From assembly GCA_014281115.1 (NCBI GenBank), contig JACONQ010000012.1, positions 1,674,001-1,738,000 of the forward strand: a DNA stretch of 64,000 bases, given 5' to 3'. This DNA is from Laburnicola sp. R22_1. Taxonomy: Eukaryota; Ascomycota; Dothideomycetes; Pleosporales; Didymosphaeriaceae. A program made the position numbers and the translations under genes. Positions 1 through 11,959 of this stretch are shown here, one piece after another. Below the pieces are notes generated by a model. That model was not told the DNA's origin. It ran no database searches and saw nothing but the letters and a program-made list of their open reading frames with translations. How positions within the stretch are numbered: position 1 is the first letter of the stretch; every line of letters starts with the position of its first letter.

Positions 1-504
1 TTCGCTTATTTATAACTACTATTTAGATAATAATTTATTTAGTTTATTTTAGTAAGTTTCTAACTTTATTATACTTATTAATACTTATATATAATATAAA
101 TAGATTTAAAATTAATACTCTATCTATACTTATAAAGAATTAATAATTAGAGTTAAGATAATAGTTAATTAAACTTTATAGGTAAGATATTATATAGAGA
201 TTCTAATAATTATCTATGCCTACTATTAAATAGGCGCGTAGTAGTGCGCTAGTTACTAGGCCTAATTAGAACTAACACTAAAGATAAAAGATATTATCTC
301 TAGGACTACATATTAATCTATTACACTACTCTTTCTCTAAAAAAATAGTTTTATTATTCTTATAGTAATAACTATAAAGAAGTATTACTAAGTATTACTA
401 AGTATTATAAAGTATTATATAGTATTATAAAATATTATACAATATTATAAAATATTCTATAATTTATACTATTTATAACTTATAGATTCTTTTTTTAGTT
501 TTAT
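1..504. other. AT-rich decayed DNA, no gene
   Basis: Strongly TpA-rich sequence with stops in every frame. A short stretch of attacta/agtatta-type direct repeats lies around 370-460. I recognise no coding trace and no element end before the R-family copy that follows. Confidence 0.6.
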
Positions 505-726
505 TTCTTTTCTAAAGTTCTAACTATAGTCTCTTTATAAAAACTTCGTATATAGAAGCTTTGTACTACAACTACTAAGCTTACTTAGTAGTTTAAACAC
601 GCTTTTTTAATTACCTTTTTATACTTTTTTAGTTACTAAGTAAGGGCTCTACTTTTTTATTATAATATTTAAGATAAAAGCCTTTATTATTCTACTCTTA
701 GATAGATAATTTAATAATATATAGGT
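505..726 (+). repeat. R-family retroposon copy, 5'-truncated
   Basis: Matches the last ~220 bp of the better preserved R copy at 58788-59726: an aaagttctaa block, the cttagtagtttaaacacgc block, the attactaagtaagggctc hairpin region, then gataaaagcc and the terminal aatttaataata. Many C/T and G/A differences fit RIP. I could not fix a flanking duplication, so both ends are approximate. Confidence 0.55.
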
Positions 727-727
727 C

Positions 728-850
728 TTTTTTAATTACCGTTTTTACGCTCTTTTTAATTACTAAGTAGGGGCTTTACTTTTATTATTATATTATTTAA
801 GATAAAAGCCTTTATTATTCTACTTCTAGGTAGTTAATTTAATAATTTAT
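728..850 (+). repeat. Short R-family element (~125 bp)
   Basis: Begins with a T-run and ttaattacc, continues through the tacgctctttttaattac core and ends tagttaatttaataat. It is the same ~125-bp unit found alone at 1135, 6247, 8476 and 62673. It lies next to an inverted copy at 858-970. No clear target duplication was seen here. Confidence 0.6.
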
Positions 851-857
851 AACTTAT

Positions 858-970
858 GTGTATTAAATTATCTATCTAGGGTAGAATAACAAAGGCTTTT
901 ATTCTAAATAACATAATAAAAAAGTAGAGCCCTCTGCTTAGTAATTAAAAAGAGTATAAAAAGGTGCATA
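858..970 (-). repeat. Short R-family element, inverted
   Basis: Reverse-complement copy of the ~125-bp R unit (starts gtattaaattatc, contains cagaggg/ccctctgc and ends aaaaaggtgc on the + strand). It is flanked by tataacttat on the left and tataacctat on the right, a 10-bp duplication with one transition. Together with the preceding copy it forms an inverted pair. Confidence 0.6.
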
Positions 971-1134
971 TAACCTATAAGTAAAGTTATTATTAGTAAG
1001 TTTATAACTTTATATTATTATTATTAAGCATAACTACTATTACTAGATATAATTATTTTTATTAGGCTTAATTATATTAGTTTCTATTATACAGACAATT
1101 TTTAATATATAAGTAGTTTTTATATATAAACTAA

Positions 1135-1257
1135 TTTTTTTAATTACCTTTTTTACGCTCTTTTTAATTACTAAGCAGGGGCTCTGCTTTTTTGTTATGT
1201 TATTTAAGATAAAAGCCTTTGTCGTGCTATCTCTAGGTAGTTAATTTAACGTCACAC
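1135..1257 (+). repeat. Short R-family element with target duplication
   Basis: T-run, ttaattacc, the hairpin agcaggggctctgct followed by a T tract, gataaaagcc, then ttaatttaacgtcaca. It is flanked by identical 9-bp copies of ataaactaa at 1126-1134 and 1258-1266, which supports an independent insertion of the short form rather than a fragment of a longer repeat. Confidence 0.75.
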
Positions 1258-1415
1258 ATAAACTAAATATTATTTTTTATATTACTATTAGTATTTTTAG
1301 GTTAAGTAGTCTAAGGACATAACTAGTAAGATAGTTGGTATTATTATTAGTAGTATAGATAATAGAAATACTTTTTTATAACTTATAACTTATAGTTATA
1401 AAGAAGTATATAAGT

Positions 1416-1506
1416 GTTTTAGAGAGCTTTGCTTTTTTATTATGTTATTTAAGATAAAAACCTTTGTTATCCTATCTCTAAGTAGATTTAATTAACGCTA
1501 TATATA
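1416..1506 (+). repeat. R-family 3' fragment
   Basis: Only the 3' part of the R unit is recognisable: gctttgcttttttattatg, gataaaaacc, then tagatttaattaacgc. The upstream half is missing or unrecognisable. Confidence 0.45.
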
Positions 1507-1876
1507 AGTGTTTACTATATATTTATTATATTAATATATTTTATAATACTAGTTTACTTATTCTTAGTACTAATATATTTTATTTACTAGTAAATATAGT
1601 AAACTTATAGTAAATAAAAATAAATATTAGCTTTCTAAACATCTTTTTAATCTTTTCTTTAGTTTAAGATTAAAGTAAATTAAGATAGAAGGTTATTATA
1701 TACTATATATAGTACTTAAATCTAATTAAAAACTAAACTTAAATATCTAGTAATATAATAATAGTTTAAACTTACTTATACTCTCTATTATAGCCGGCTG
1801 TTTAACTAACCACCATGTTACGTAATTAATAATTTCTTTAATAATATTTTTGTAGTAATAACAACAACAATAATTA

Positions 1877-3746
1877 ACGTACTTTACACTCGAGTTAATT
1901 ATTTCATTAAGTTAATTACTTTGCCAAGACCCTACTAAAATATACTATTAGTAATAGTACAACGCGATGCCTTAACTATATAATAAACTACTAGCGTTAA
2001 AAGAAGCGTGTATATAGCTTATAATCTAGGCTATTAAATAAAATGTAACACTCTCTTAGCAATGCGCTGCAGCCCTCTATAATGTCTTTTAAAGTACACT
2101 TAGCAACCAATGCGCTAAAAAGACGTTTAGACGTAACTACGCACCTAATAAAATAAGACTTACTATAAGAGAGGAGCAGGTAATTGTGCAGTATATACTT
2201 AATCTAAACGCGCGAGGATTTTCGTCCCAGCTTAATACTATAAAAGATATAGCCAATTCTTTACTAGCTGCACGCCACTATAAGCTAGTTAGCCAGAGAT
2301 GGCCTTATAACTTTGTTAAGCGCTAGCTAAAGCTTTAAGTCAAGTTTAATTAAAAGTACAACAATAAGAGAGCCCTTTAGGAGGATTCTAAGGTAATACA
2401 AGGCTAGTTCTAGCTTGTGGAGAATATAAAGGCCAAGTATAGTATCCTAGATAAGGATACCTACAATTTCGACAAGTCTGGCTTTATAATAGGCATAATA
2501 TTAACTAGAGTAGTAGTTATAGACTCTAAGCATTAAGGACGGCCAAAGTAGGTGCAGTAGGGCAATAGGGAGTGGACAATAGTTATCTAAGGCATTAACA
2601 CAATAGGGTGGTAGATCCCACCCTTTATTATTTTTAGGGCAAGCACCACCTCTTCGCCTAGTATAAGGAGAAGGATCTACCTTATAATTAGGCTATTACA
2701 GTCTCTAAGAATGGCTAGATAACAAATAAGCTTAGTCTATAATAGCTAAAGCACTTTAATAAGTATATAAAGAGGCGTGCTACTAGTAAAGCATGTTTGC
2801 TTATTATTAATAGCCACAAAAGTTATAACTCGCTTAAATTCTAGGATTACTATAAAAAGAGTAATATTATTACTCTTTATATGCCTTTACATTTGTTGCA
2901 CCTCTTATAGCCACTTAACATAGGTTGTTTTACGCCGTTAAAGAAGGTGTATAGGCGCTAAGCTAAGAATCTAATACGCAACTATATTACGCATATTACT
3001 AAAATTAAGTTTCTACCTTACTTTATTGCTGCTTTTAAGGCTTTAATTACTAAAAGTAATATTAAAGGAGGCTTTTAAGGTGCTAGCCCAGTACCTCACA
3101 ATCCAGAAGTTGTAATATTATAGCTTAACGTCCGCCTGTATACGCCTCCACTTTGTACTATTCGCGATAGTATATAGGAGTCGCAAACTCTACAAAATAG
3201 TATAGAACTTAGGTTGTAATTAACGCTAGTTAAGCAGAGGATTTAAAGGCATATAGATAGTTCCCTAACTTATATAGTTAAGGCGATGGAAAAGCTTATT
3301 AAAGGCGCCAAGCTAATAGGGCATTCTTTAGTGTTAATAACCAAACGCAACGCTAAACTTTAAGCTACTAATAAGGCTGCCACGCGATATAAATTATATA
3401 AAAGAAAGCGAGTACAGCGTAATGGAGTCCTTATAGCTAAAGAGAGCCAGCGGCTGGCCACTCTAAAGGAGTTTAGAGCGCGTAGTAATAGGCAAAAGGC
3501 GAAGAAGAGGGTGCGCGCTAATAGAGGCGAATCTGCTTAATAGTGCTGTGGATACTACGACAAGCCTAGGCATAATAAAACAACTTATAGGCAGCCTATA
3601 GAAGTAGATTCTAAATAGATTAGCCTATTTAGACTATTAAAAATAGTTCGTGTTAACTCTGTACTATTGTAAATAGTACAGAACTTAGTGGGGTCTTGGC
3701 AAAGTAATTAACTTAATAAAATAATTAACTCGAGTGCAAAGTACGT
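1877..3746 (+). mobile_element. Fot1/pogo-like DNA transposon, copy A (RIP-mutated)
   Basis: Ends are long terminal inverted repeats: acgtactttacactcgag at the left, and the complement of ctcgagtgcaaagtacgt at the right, extending inward about 60 bp to the tgccaagaccc block. A TA dinucleotide flanks both ends (1875-1876, 3747-3748), the target duplication of Tc1/mariner-pogo elements. Length 1870 bp. The same family recurs as copies B (47196-49061) and C (49079-51474). It lies inside L1. Confidence 0.85.
1967..3618 (+). pseudogene. Fot1-like DDE transposase pseudogene (copy A)
   Basis: Would encode a ~545-aa cut-and-paste transposase acting on the flanking inverted repeats. Start chosen at the ATG of the MPQPHNKLL-like N-terminus seen more clearly in copy C. 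In order I can follow an N-terminal helix-turn-helix region, a CENP-B/Tc5-type DNA-binding region (REEQVIVQ..ILNLNARGF), and a DDE domain with YNFDKSGF. The LLIIDGH motif reads L-I-I-N-S-H, so the catalytic Asp has become Asn. The C-terminal zinc knuckle is degraded (last Cys read as Tyr). Many in-frame TAG/TAA fit RIP of CAG, CAA and TGG. Not functional. Confidence 0.8.
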
Positions 3747-5888
3747 TATAATAGTAACTAATCTAACTATTTTGTTACTCTTCTATAGTAAATCTCTCCT
3801 CGCAACTAGTAAGCTATATATTACCCCCTAGGACTTTGCTGCTGCTGCCTATCTTCTTTATACTTTCGCTACCACTACTGCCCTTACTTCTTATTATTCT
3901 TATGCGCCCGCATGATTTTAACTACTACCAGGAGCTTTTTCCACTATAGCTGCGCGCGCGCTCTGGCAACGTATAAGAAATATTTGCTCCTTCTCTAATA
4001 GACGCCTACTACTATATCTTAGCCTATCCTTTAGCCTTGCCAGCAACGCAATAGCAAGGTGCTATTGTTTTCTTATAAAGGTTGCTATATTTCTTTCTAG
4101 ATCTTTGTATAAAAGGATAGCCTAGCACTTAAGAATTTAGAGTTACGTAAAAATTATATATGACCTAAATAAATTATTAAATATAACCTCTAGGATAGTA
4201 TAATTATGATTAATTTAGTCCTTTAGCAGCCCTGCCTCTTAAACCTTATCTTGCAGCAGGAGGCTAGATGGCTAATATTGCCTAGCTAGTTGTCTATGCT
4301 GGTTTTAAATTCTCTAGCAGCTATCTAACCGCGGGTATTAGACAACGCAATCTTAGGACGCTAAAAAAGTGTCGCGTTACTATATATAATAAAGAGTTAG
4401 ATTTAAAAGACTTAGTGTTATGTAAGTTAAAGATAAAGATTTAGTGTACTAGACGTTGCTAACGTTATAAGAGACAGACTTTATACGCTATATATATAGC
4501 GAACTATAGTTACGCTATAGCTACTAGATTGCGAGCGCGATAACTAAACTATAGTTAAGTATTCTATTACCTATACTGCTTTTGCGATTACAACTCCGCA
4601 GTTTACTATAGCTCTTTAATAGTCTACTAGTTAAGAGATAATATATAACTTAGTTATGCTAAATAGTAGACTATCTATTAACTACTATTAACAATGCTGC
4701 TATATAAAACGTTAATAATAAAATTATTATTATTTTATATATATTGTATTACTACCACTATATGCTAGGTGCTAGATTTTAGTGCCTTCTATTTTACTTC
4801 TCTCTATGTATAGTACGGATTTAACCTTAGTTAGAATCTTAACACGACGAAGATCTTTAATACCCCCTATTACTTATAAGCTACTAGTCTTAATATAAAG
4901 TTTACTTATAGTATATATAGTATACCTAGCTTATTACTACTACTATTATTATTTATATATACTTACGCGCTAAATAAGCTAACTTAGTAGTAATAATAAT
5001 AAAAGCTAAGAGAATCTTACAAATCTATATAATACTTTTACTACCTTATAGCTTATTAATAAAAACCTTATTATTTTCCTTTTACCTCTCGTGCTAAATT
5101 CTATTACTAACAAGAAGTAATTATATCTACTAATATAAGAATATAATTATTGTATTCTTAGTAAACTAGACTAGCTACTAACCTAACTAGTAGATAAGAA
5201 TAGCCTTATAAATAGTTAAGTATACCTATTTTTTCTTATACTAGATAAGTATCTTATAAATAAAATAGAACTTTAGTATAGTTATTATTTAAGTAATAGT
5301 TATATAGAACTCTAGTATATACTTTTTAGTATTAGTAAGTACTTTAGTATTAGTAAAACTACTATTAATATCTAAGTAAATAGTAGGGTATAGAAAGACA
5401 ATAATAGAAAATTTATTAAAAATAACTTTAATACAGTAATAGAGTAATAGTGCATCTAGTATATATTATTCTTATTCTACTTATAAAGTAGTATATACCT
5501 ATTAACATATTAACTTATATTATTTATAATAATTAGAATAGTAAAAAAATGGCTTATAGTATAGTAGTGCTAAAGTTTTTATCTTCCTTAAAGTTCTAAG
5601 TAGCTTTATAGAAATTTTGCTTTTAAAAGTCTTATATTAAAACTACTAAGATTACTTAGCAGTTTAAATGCGCTTTTTTATACCGAATTATCTTTTTACA
5701 CTCTTTCTAATTACTAAGTAGGAGGCTTTACTTTTTTATTATATTATTTAAAATAAAAGACTTTGTTATCCTACCCCTAGATAGATTTAATTAATGCTGT
5801 ATAGAAATAAATAAGTAAGTTCTATATTAGTTTATTACTAGATTTAATAATATAATAAGATTTATAGAAAACTTTTATAATAGGTTAT

Positions 5889-6085
5889 AGTTAGCTTACC
5901 AAACACCTTTTTTAACCTTTTTTAGTTTGAGGTTAAAGTTAGCAGTTTGAACGCGTTTTTTTATAATTAACTCTTTTACACTCGTCTTAATTACTAAGTA
6001 GAGGACTCTGCTTTTATTGTCATATTATTTAAGATAAAAGCCTTTGTCGTGCTATCTCTAGATAGTTAATTTAACGCCATACGCA
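5889..6085 (+). repeat. Internally deleted R-family element
   Basis: Keeps the R 5' end (agttagcttaccaaacacc) for ~55 bp, then jumps to the 3' ~140 bp (ttagcagtttgaacgcg to taacgccat). It is flanked by tataataggttat (5876-5888) and tataatagattat (6086-6098), a 13-bp duplication with one G/A difference. It is therefore a mobilised deletion derivative rather than a later deletion product. Confidence 0.7.
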
Positions 6086-6246
6086 TATAATAGATTATTA
6101 AATTATAATAAATAATTCTTCTATTTAATCTTATATTATAGTAGTTCTTTATAATTATAGAGTAGTAGGTCTCTTAAACTCTAGTTAATTTATACGACTA
6201 GAATTACCTTAATATTATAGTTAGAATTATCTTATATATTATAGTT

Positions 6247-6372
6247 CTTTTTTTATAATTACCTTTTATACGCTCTTTTTAATTACTAAGCAGAGGGCTC
6301 TGCTTTTATTATTATATTATTTAAGATAAAAGCCTTTATTATTCGACCTCTAGGTAGATTTAATTAACGCCA
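6247..6372 (+). repeat. Short R-family element
   Basis: T-run, ataattacc, tacgctctttttaattac, hairpin agcagagggctctgct, gataaaagcc, then taattaacgc. Flanks ttatatattatagtt and atatatattagagtt form an imperfect ~13-bp duplication. Confidence 0.65.
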
Positions 6373-6581
6373 TATATATTAGAGTTAGTAATTTTAACTA
6401 GTTTCTTAAGAATTATTATCTATATATTAAGTAGCTTATCTTTATAAATATATAATAGCTAGAAATAAAAATATTATAAATTTGGATACTAAGTAGTAGA
6501 TTAATATAATAAGCTATATTATTTATAAACTAAGTTAAATTATATATATATATATATATAGTAAAAATCTACTATAATTTA

Positions 6582-7587
6582 CAGTGGGGTAACAAACAAA
6601 AACTGATGTTATGTTTAACTCTTTTTAAAGCTTATAACTTTTTATTTAACTAATTATTAAAATTTTAATTTTTTATATAGTACAGAGAGGATATTGTAGT
6701 CCTCGGTAATTTATTAAAATTTTGCTTAGTAATCATAAACTAGGTATATAGAGGAATCTAAACATAGAGATTTTACAATCTCTATTTTAAAACCCCTATA
6801 ACTTTTTTAGACGTATAAAACAAGGTAATTCCTATATATATAAATACTATAGTTTAGCATAGTATTATGTTAAATTTTAGTATAGGCTGTCTTTCTAAAT
6901 ATTTTTTTATCTAAGGTTTTTATTTTGTCCTACTCAAAGTATACTTAAAAAACTAAAGAAATACTATTTTTTAAAACTATAGCTATTAAGCTATAAATTT
7001 TTACATAGTTAGGTTATCTAGTAAATAACCTTATATAAAATTTATAGACCATAGGATTACGTAATAGAAAAGTTATAGGGTCTTAAACTAAATTAAAAAT
7101 TAAAAATTAAAAGTATATTAATAATACATGTAATATTGTACTTTTTTAATCTGAATATTAAGATTCCGCTTCTAGCTATAAGATAATACTATCTAGAATT
7201 AATTAGATTGTTATATTATAATACTATAGCTAAAAATAGAGAAAGTAAATAATCTATAATAAACAATAGTTGTAGGAAATAACCTATACTTAAAATTTGT
7301 ATATATATAGGTCTTTTATATATCTAAACTATACTATAATACAAAAAGATTTAATATCGTAATAAAAAAGTTATTTACATTTCTAAAGAGATCTTAAAAA
7401 TTTCCTATGTTTAAGGCTAAAAAGCCTTTTAACGTTAATTAGTTAGCATTACGTAAGTATACTTTATTAAAGGTACTAACCGTCCCTACTATATACAAAA
7501 ATCCCATAATTTCTTTATTACTAAATAGGTAAGTTATTACATTTTACAAAAGGTATAAAAATTATTCTTTGTTTTGCCACCCCACTG
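6582..7587. mobile_element. Non-autonomous Tc1/mariner-like element
   Basis: Inverted ends cagtggggtaacaaac (left) and the complement of gttttgccaccccactg (right), with TA duplicated outside both (6580-6581, 7588-7589). Length 1006 bp. The terminal sequence resembles that of the Tc1-like transposon at 39939-42049 (cagtagggtgacac). No transposase motif is recognisable inside, so it is either a non-autonomous derivative or a very decayed copy. Confidence 0.7.
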
Positions 7588-7589
7588 TA

Positions 7590-8463
7590 GTTTCTAACTT
7601 TAAAAATAGTAACTAGCTATTAATCATTATTAGTATATTAGGCTTATTTAGTCTAGGTCTTTTTTAAAATCTTCTAAAGATTATTGTAGAATTGCTTAAG
7701 TTATTTTATAAACTAGTCTACTTTAGTATAATCTACTTTAGTAGGTATAATTAACTGATATTTTATAAATAGTAAAGATTTAAAGTCTAAATAGTTTTTA
7801 TAGGCTTTAGTTGTATAAAATAATATTATTATAGTATTAGTACTAATAGTAAAATTAATAATAAACTTAGCTATAGGTAGTACAAAAGCCTATTTATTTT
7901 ATTTATTATTAATAAACGCGTGTAAGCATTACTTAAAAAGTATTAGCGTTATTAGTCTATCTATTAGTTTTAGGATCATAAAATATTAATAGTTTTAACT
8001 TAGTACTAATAAATTAATATAAATCGTTCTACAAGTAAAAAGTAAACTACGCCTCTTTATTTAAGATAATTTTATTAAAATTGCCTTTTTTATACTATAT
8101 ATATTTAATAAAGGCATAAACTAAAGTATTAATAGAAAGATCTATAACTATACTAAACTTTTATTTTTTTACTAAGTTAATTAACTACTACTAATATATA
8201 TCTATATACTTACAGCTTTCTCTTACAGCATTGTACCGTATACTAAAAGGTCTGCGATGTTTCTCTTCCTAATATCTATATACTTATTTATTATTTTTAT
8301 AAGATAAAAGCTCTATAATATAATTAATTAAGATTAATAACTAATATTTTTTAGATATAGGCAATAGGTGTAATAATTCTTACTTATTTTTATAATATAT
8401 CTTAGTGTGTTCATAAAGTAAATATATCTTAATATCTTAATATATTATATAATATTACTAGTT
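7590..8463. other. AT-rich decayed DNA, possible retroelement trace
   Basis: No open gene. On the minus strand around 7650-8150 a stop-riddled translation contains a segment reading KLLIFYDPK followed by an Asn/Thr-rich stretch, faintly like the region downstream of Gypsy reverse transcriptase. The resemblance is too weak to name an element. Confidence 0.25.
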
Positions 8464-8475
8464 ATATTAGACTAA

Positions 8476-8599
8476 CTGTTTTTGTGCCCAATTACCTTTT
8501 TACGCTCTTTTTAATTACTAAGCAGGGGCTCTGCTTTTTTATCATGTTATTTGAGATGAAAGCCTTTGTCGTCCTACCCCTACGTAGAATTAATATCAC
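8476..8599 (+). repeat. Short R-family element with 12-bp target duplication
   Basis: Better preserved 124-bp copy: ttacctttttacgctcttt, hairpin agcaggggctctgct followed by a T tract, gatgaaagcctttgtcg, ending taatatcac. It is flanked by identical 12-bp copies of atattagactaa at 8464-8475 and 8600-8611. It is one of the clearest proofs that the short form moves as a unit. Confidence 0.8.
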
Positions 8600-8770
8600 A
8601 TATTAGACTAAAAGTATTAGCGTGTTAGTTTTATATAGCTTTTATATTTTCTATTTAGTATAGAAATAAGACTCTAACTAAGTGTAAATATAGACCTATA
8701 ATTATATAAACAGTACTATTTTAGTTCTACTTTTTTTCTATAAGTATATATATAGTCTGGCCCTTTTTCC

Positions 8771-9038
<268 letters not shown>

Positions 9039-9059
9039 TTATAATATAAGTAGACCTTT

Positions 9060-9678
9060 TAATAAAGGCAACCCTTTTATTAATACACCTAATCTTATAA
9101 CTATAATTTATAATTATTAAAATTGTGCTAGCTTACTACTTGCTAACCTTCCTAAGTATATATACTTTACTAATATTACTAACACTAATAGTAATATACT
9201 AGATTATAAACTTTATATTAGTATTACTAATGTAGAAGATAGGTTAAAGCTAAATAAAGTTAAGGTTTAAGGGCATATATAATTTATTAATACTATTAGC
9301 TAGAAATCTAAATTCTAGTAGGATATTATTATATTACTATTAATAATAGTACAATAAATTACTAATAAATTAGAAGATAATTAAGCTAAGCTTTAAGAGT
9401 TTAAACAACTTAAGGCTAGTTATATAGTGTTAGAGTAATATTTTATAACAAAGTTAAAATAAGTTAAAATATTAAAAGATTGTATATTATTCTATAAGGA
9501 CTTTCTTTAGATTATAGAATAAGATAATATCTAGTTAAGGGCCTATTATAATTTATTAAAGAAGAACTTTATCACCCTTAGAAGGTCTAAAATCCCCGCT
9601 AATTATTTTATAGCCCTATAATAATAACTTAAGAAGCTCTAAGGTTGCCAACTTAATAACTACGTTCTACGCATTAAT
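9060..9678 (+). pseudogene. Retrotransposon gag-like remnant, probably Copia type
   Basis: A stop-interrupted plus-strand frame near 9250-9670 reads like a Copia Gag/UBN2 segment: Leu/Lys-rich, with YFITKLKQ, LKDCILFYKDF and LKKNFITLRRSKIP. All stops are TAG/TAA. Family assignment rests on pattern only. It is cut by the Fot1-like element D at a TA target, and the same host sequence resumes at 11545. Confidence 0.35.
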
Positions 9679-9680
9679 TA

Positions 9681-11542
9681 ACGTGTTTATAAGCGAGCTG
9701 CAAATATAAGCGAGCTACGAACCCTACTAACTTTCTATAATGCGTTACCTATTAACTATAATAGCTTAACTAACACTTATTCGATTGCCCTATAATAAAG
9801 CAAATGTCTTCCTAGCTATCTTAGCTATTAATTAGAATTAGATCCAGAGCGTTAATCGTGCTGTAGCAACGTTTAACGTTCCTAAAAGCACGCTTTATAG
9901 CTAACGCGCTAAAACTACTACGTAACGCAATTATAAGCCTAAATTAAAGAAGCTTACTAAGCTAGAAGAGGAGGTTATTATTAAGCATATATTTAACCTA
10001 GATTTGCGCGGCTTTGTACCTACTCTAGGTACTGTACAAGATATAGCGAATAAGCTACTCGCTAAGCGTAGCGCAGGCTATATTAGCTAGTAGTGGCCTA
10101 GAAACTTTGTTAAGCGAACAGACAGCCTCATAACGCGATTTAATCGAGCCTATAATTAATAGCGAGCCCTTTATAAGAACCTAATAGCTATAGAGGCCTA
10201 GTTTAAGCTAGTAGCACATATAAAGGCCACCTATAGTATCTACAATAAGAACACCTTTAACTTTAACAAGACTAGCTTTCTAATAGGTAAGATATTCTTC
10301 TAGCTAGTTATTATAGGCTTAGAGAGACGTAGTTAGCTAAAAGCAATCTAGCCAGGCAATTATAAGTGGGTAACAACAATCTATAAAATTAACGCTACTA
10401 GGTAGGTAATCCTACCCTTTGTTATCTTTACTAGTAAGTACTACCTCTTAGCCTAGTATAAGAATAATAATCTACTAGGTAACTAGACTATTAGTCTTAG
10501 CAATAATAGGTAGACTACAAATAAGCTTAGCGTTGCCTAGCTATAGCACTTTATTAAGTATATAGTAGAGCATAGAGTAAACGCGCGTTAGCTCCTAATA
10601 CTTAATAGCCATAAGAGTCATAACTCGCTTAAATTCTAGAAGATCTATAAAAAGAACAAGATTTATACTCTATATATACCACTATATTTATTATATCTCT
10701 TATAGCTACTTAACGTGGGCTACTTCTCGCTATTAAAGCGGGCGTATAGGCGCTAGGTTAAGGGCCTAATACGCAACTATATTAACTATATTACTAAGCT
10801 TAAGTTTCTACTAGCCTTTCGCGTCGCCTATAACTAGTTAATTATAAAGAAGAATATCTATGTAAGCTTTTAAGGCTCTGGACTAGTCCTACACAATTTA
10901 GAGGCAGTACTCTTAAAGCTTAATATTAAGCTTTGTACACCGTCACTAGCGCTAGCGCTAGCAGCCCTAATAGAGGCCCTATAGGAGTCTGTAACACTAA
11001 GCAACACACGCGAGCTAGGCGCTTAGTTAACTCTAGTTTGTAAGCGGATTTAAAGACATTAGAGATTCTCTTCTACCTTAGTTATCTAGTCGCTTAATTA
11101 GCTTATAAGAGGCGCTAAGAGAATGGCACATTTAATAGTGCTTATACGCAAGGAGATAGCTACTTTATAAAGGGCAAATAAGGCAGCTATAACGCGTAAA
11201 CAGCGCAAAAAAAGCGAATCTAAAAGCGAGGCACTCTATTAAAGGCAGAGAGAGAGGATATTATTACTTAAAAGGCTATTAAGCAGCAACTAGAAGGAGA
11301 AATACAGTAAGACAAGGCGTAGTTAGTTACGAGCCGACAGGCTTCTGCGCGCTATAGGCACTGTAGGGAGCCTAGGCACAACTTGCGCACATGTAAGAAG
11401 GCTTTTATAGATACTACTTAATTTAGGATAGCTATTATATTAATAGAATATTAATGCGTTGTGAATTTATATACTATAAAAGGCTTAGAGACTTAGTAGG
11501 GTTCGTAGCTTACTTATATTCGCAGCTCGCTTATAAATACAT
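9681..11542 (+). mobile_element. Fot1/pogo-like transposon, family D
   Basis: Inverted ends acgtgtttataagcgagct and the complement of agctcgcttataaatacat, with an inner repeat of the agcgagct unit. TA is duplicated at 9679-9680 and 11543-11544. Length 1862 bp. The ends differ in sequence from those of copies A-C but share size, target and transposase layout, so it is a sister family. Confidence 0.85.
9804..11421 (+). pseudogene. Fot1-like DDE transposase pseudogene (family D)
   Basis: Plus-strand frame from the first ATG after the left inverted repeat (MSS-like start) to a TAA just before the right one, ~540 codons. Recognisable parts are an N-terminal helix-turn-helix (AVATFNVPKSTLY), a CENP-B/Tc5-type segment (EEEVIIKHIFNLDLRGF), the DDE segment FNFNKTSF, and LILNSHKSHNS, where the expected Asp-Gly is Asn-Ser. 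A degenerate C-terminal zinc knuckle (HCREPRHNLRTC) follows. Numerous RIP-type stops mean it is inactive. Confidence 0.8.
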
Positions 11543-11544
11543 TA

Positions 11545-11959
11545 TTAGGACTTAGAAAGCTATTTTACATAACTTATAGAGATAGAAAATACACTTTAGT
11601 AAAAATTAAATATAGCCTATATCTATATTACTAAGCTTAGAGGCTAACTACTAGTACGCATTATACTATATAGTTAGTTCTATAATATCTAATAGTTTAT
11701 AGATTCTAATTAGCCTATCTTATCTATTAAGTAACTACTAAATATTAAGATTTGCTATACACCTACTAAGAATCTATTACTTAGATATATATATTTTTAC
11801 TTACCCTAGAATTATAATATAATAGGCGTGCTATTAGCTATATAAGTTACACATAATAATAGACCTATTTACTACCTTCTTATAAAATAATTCTATTACC
11901 TAGACTTATAGTAGATCTCTAATATATACATATCTAAATATTTAAAGTAAATTTTTTTA
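11545..11959. other. Decayed retroelement sequence, unassigned
   Basis: Continuation of the sequence interrupted by element D. It is AT-rich with TAG/TAA in all frames. I see no diagnostic motif. Confidence 0.4.

Larger units (their letters stand above)
1791..4862 (+). mobile_element. L-family element (L1) inside an R element
   Basis: About 1.2 kb of L sequence (1791-1876 plus 3749-4862) interrupted by a Fot1-like transposon. It matches L3 (20929-22148) and L4 (35721-37412) from the tttaactaacc block to the terminal gaagatctttaata. Flanks ctctctatta and ccccctatta are a 10-bp duplication differing only by C/T. It lacks the ~35-bp palindrome present at the 5' end of L2 and L3, so it looks 5'-truncated. 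On the minus strand around 3790-4130 there is a protein-like, Lys/Arg/Leu/Ala-rich frame broken only by TAG/TAA. I do not recognise it. Confidence 0.65.
1626..5802 (+). mobile_element. Long R-family element split by a nested insertion
   Basis: The 5' part (1626-1790, starting ttagctttctaaacatc) and 3' part (4863-5802) align with the complete R element at 54783-55933. The two halves are separated by an L-family element, itself carrying a Fot1-like transposon. Flanks aaaaataaata (1615-1625) and agaaataaata (5803-5813) are an 11-bp duplication with one G/A difference. Without the insert the element is about 1.1 kb. It is heavily RIP-mutated and no open frame survives. Confidence 0.7.

Noticed and set aside
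1135..1257. Hairpin plus T tract as a bacterial-type terminator
   Set aside because: It is part of every R copy in a clearly eukaryotic, RIP-affected sequence; no operon context exists.
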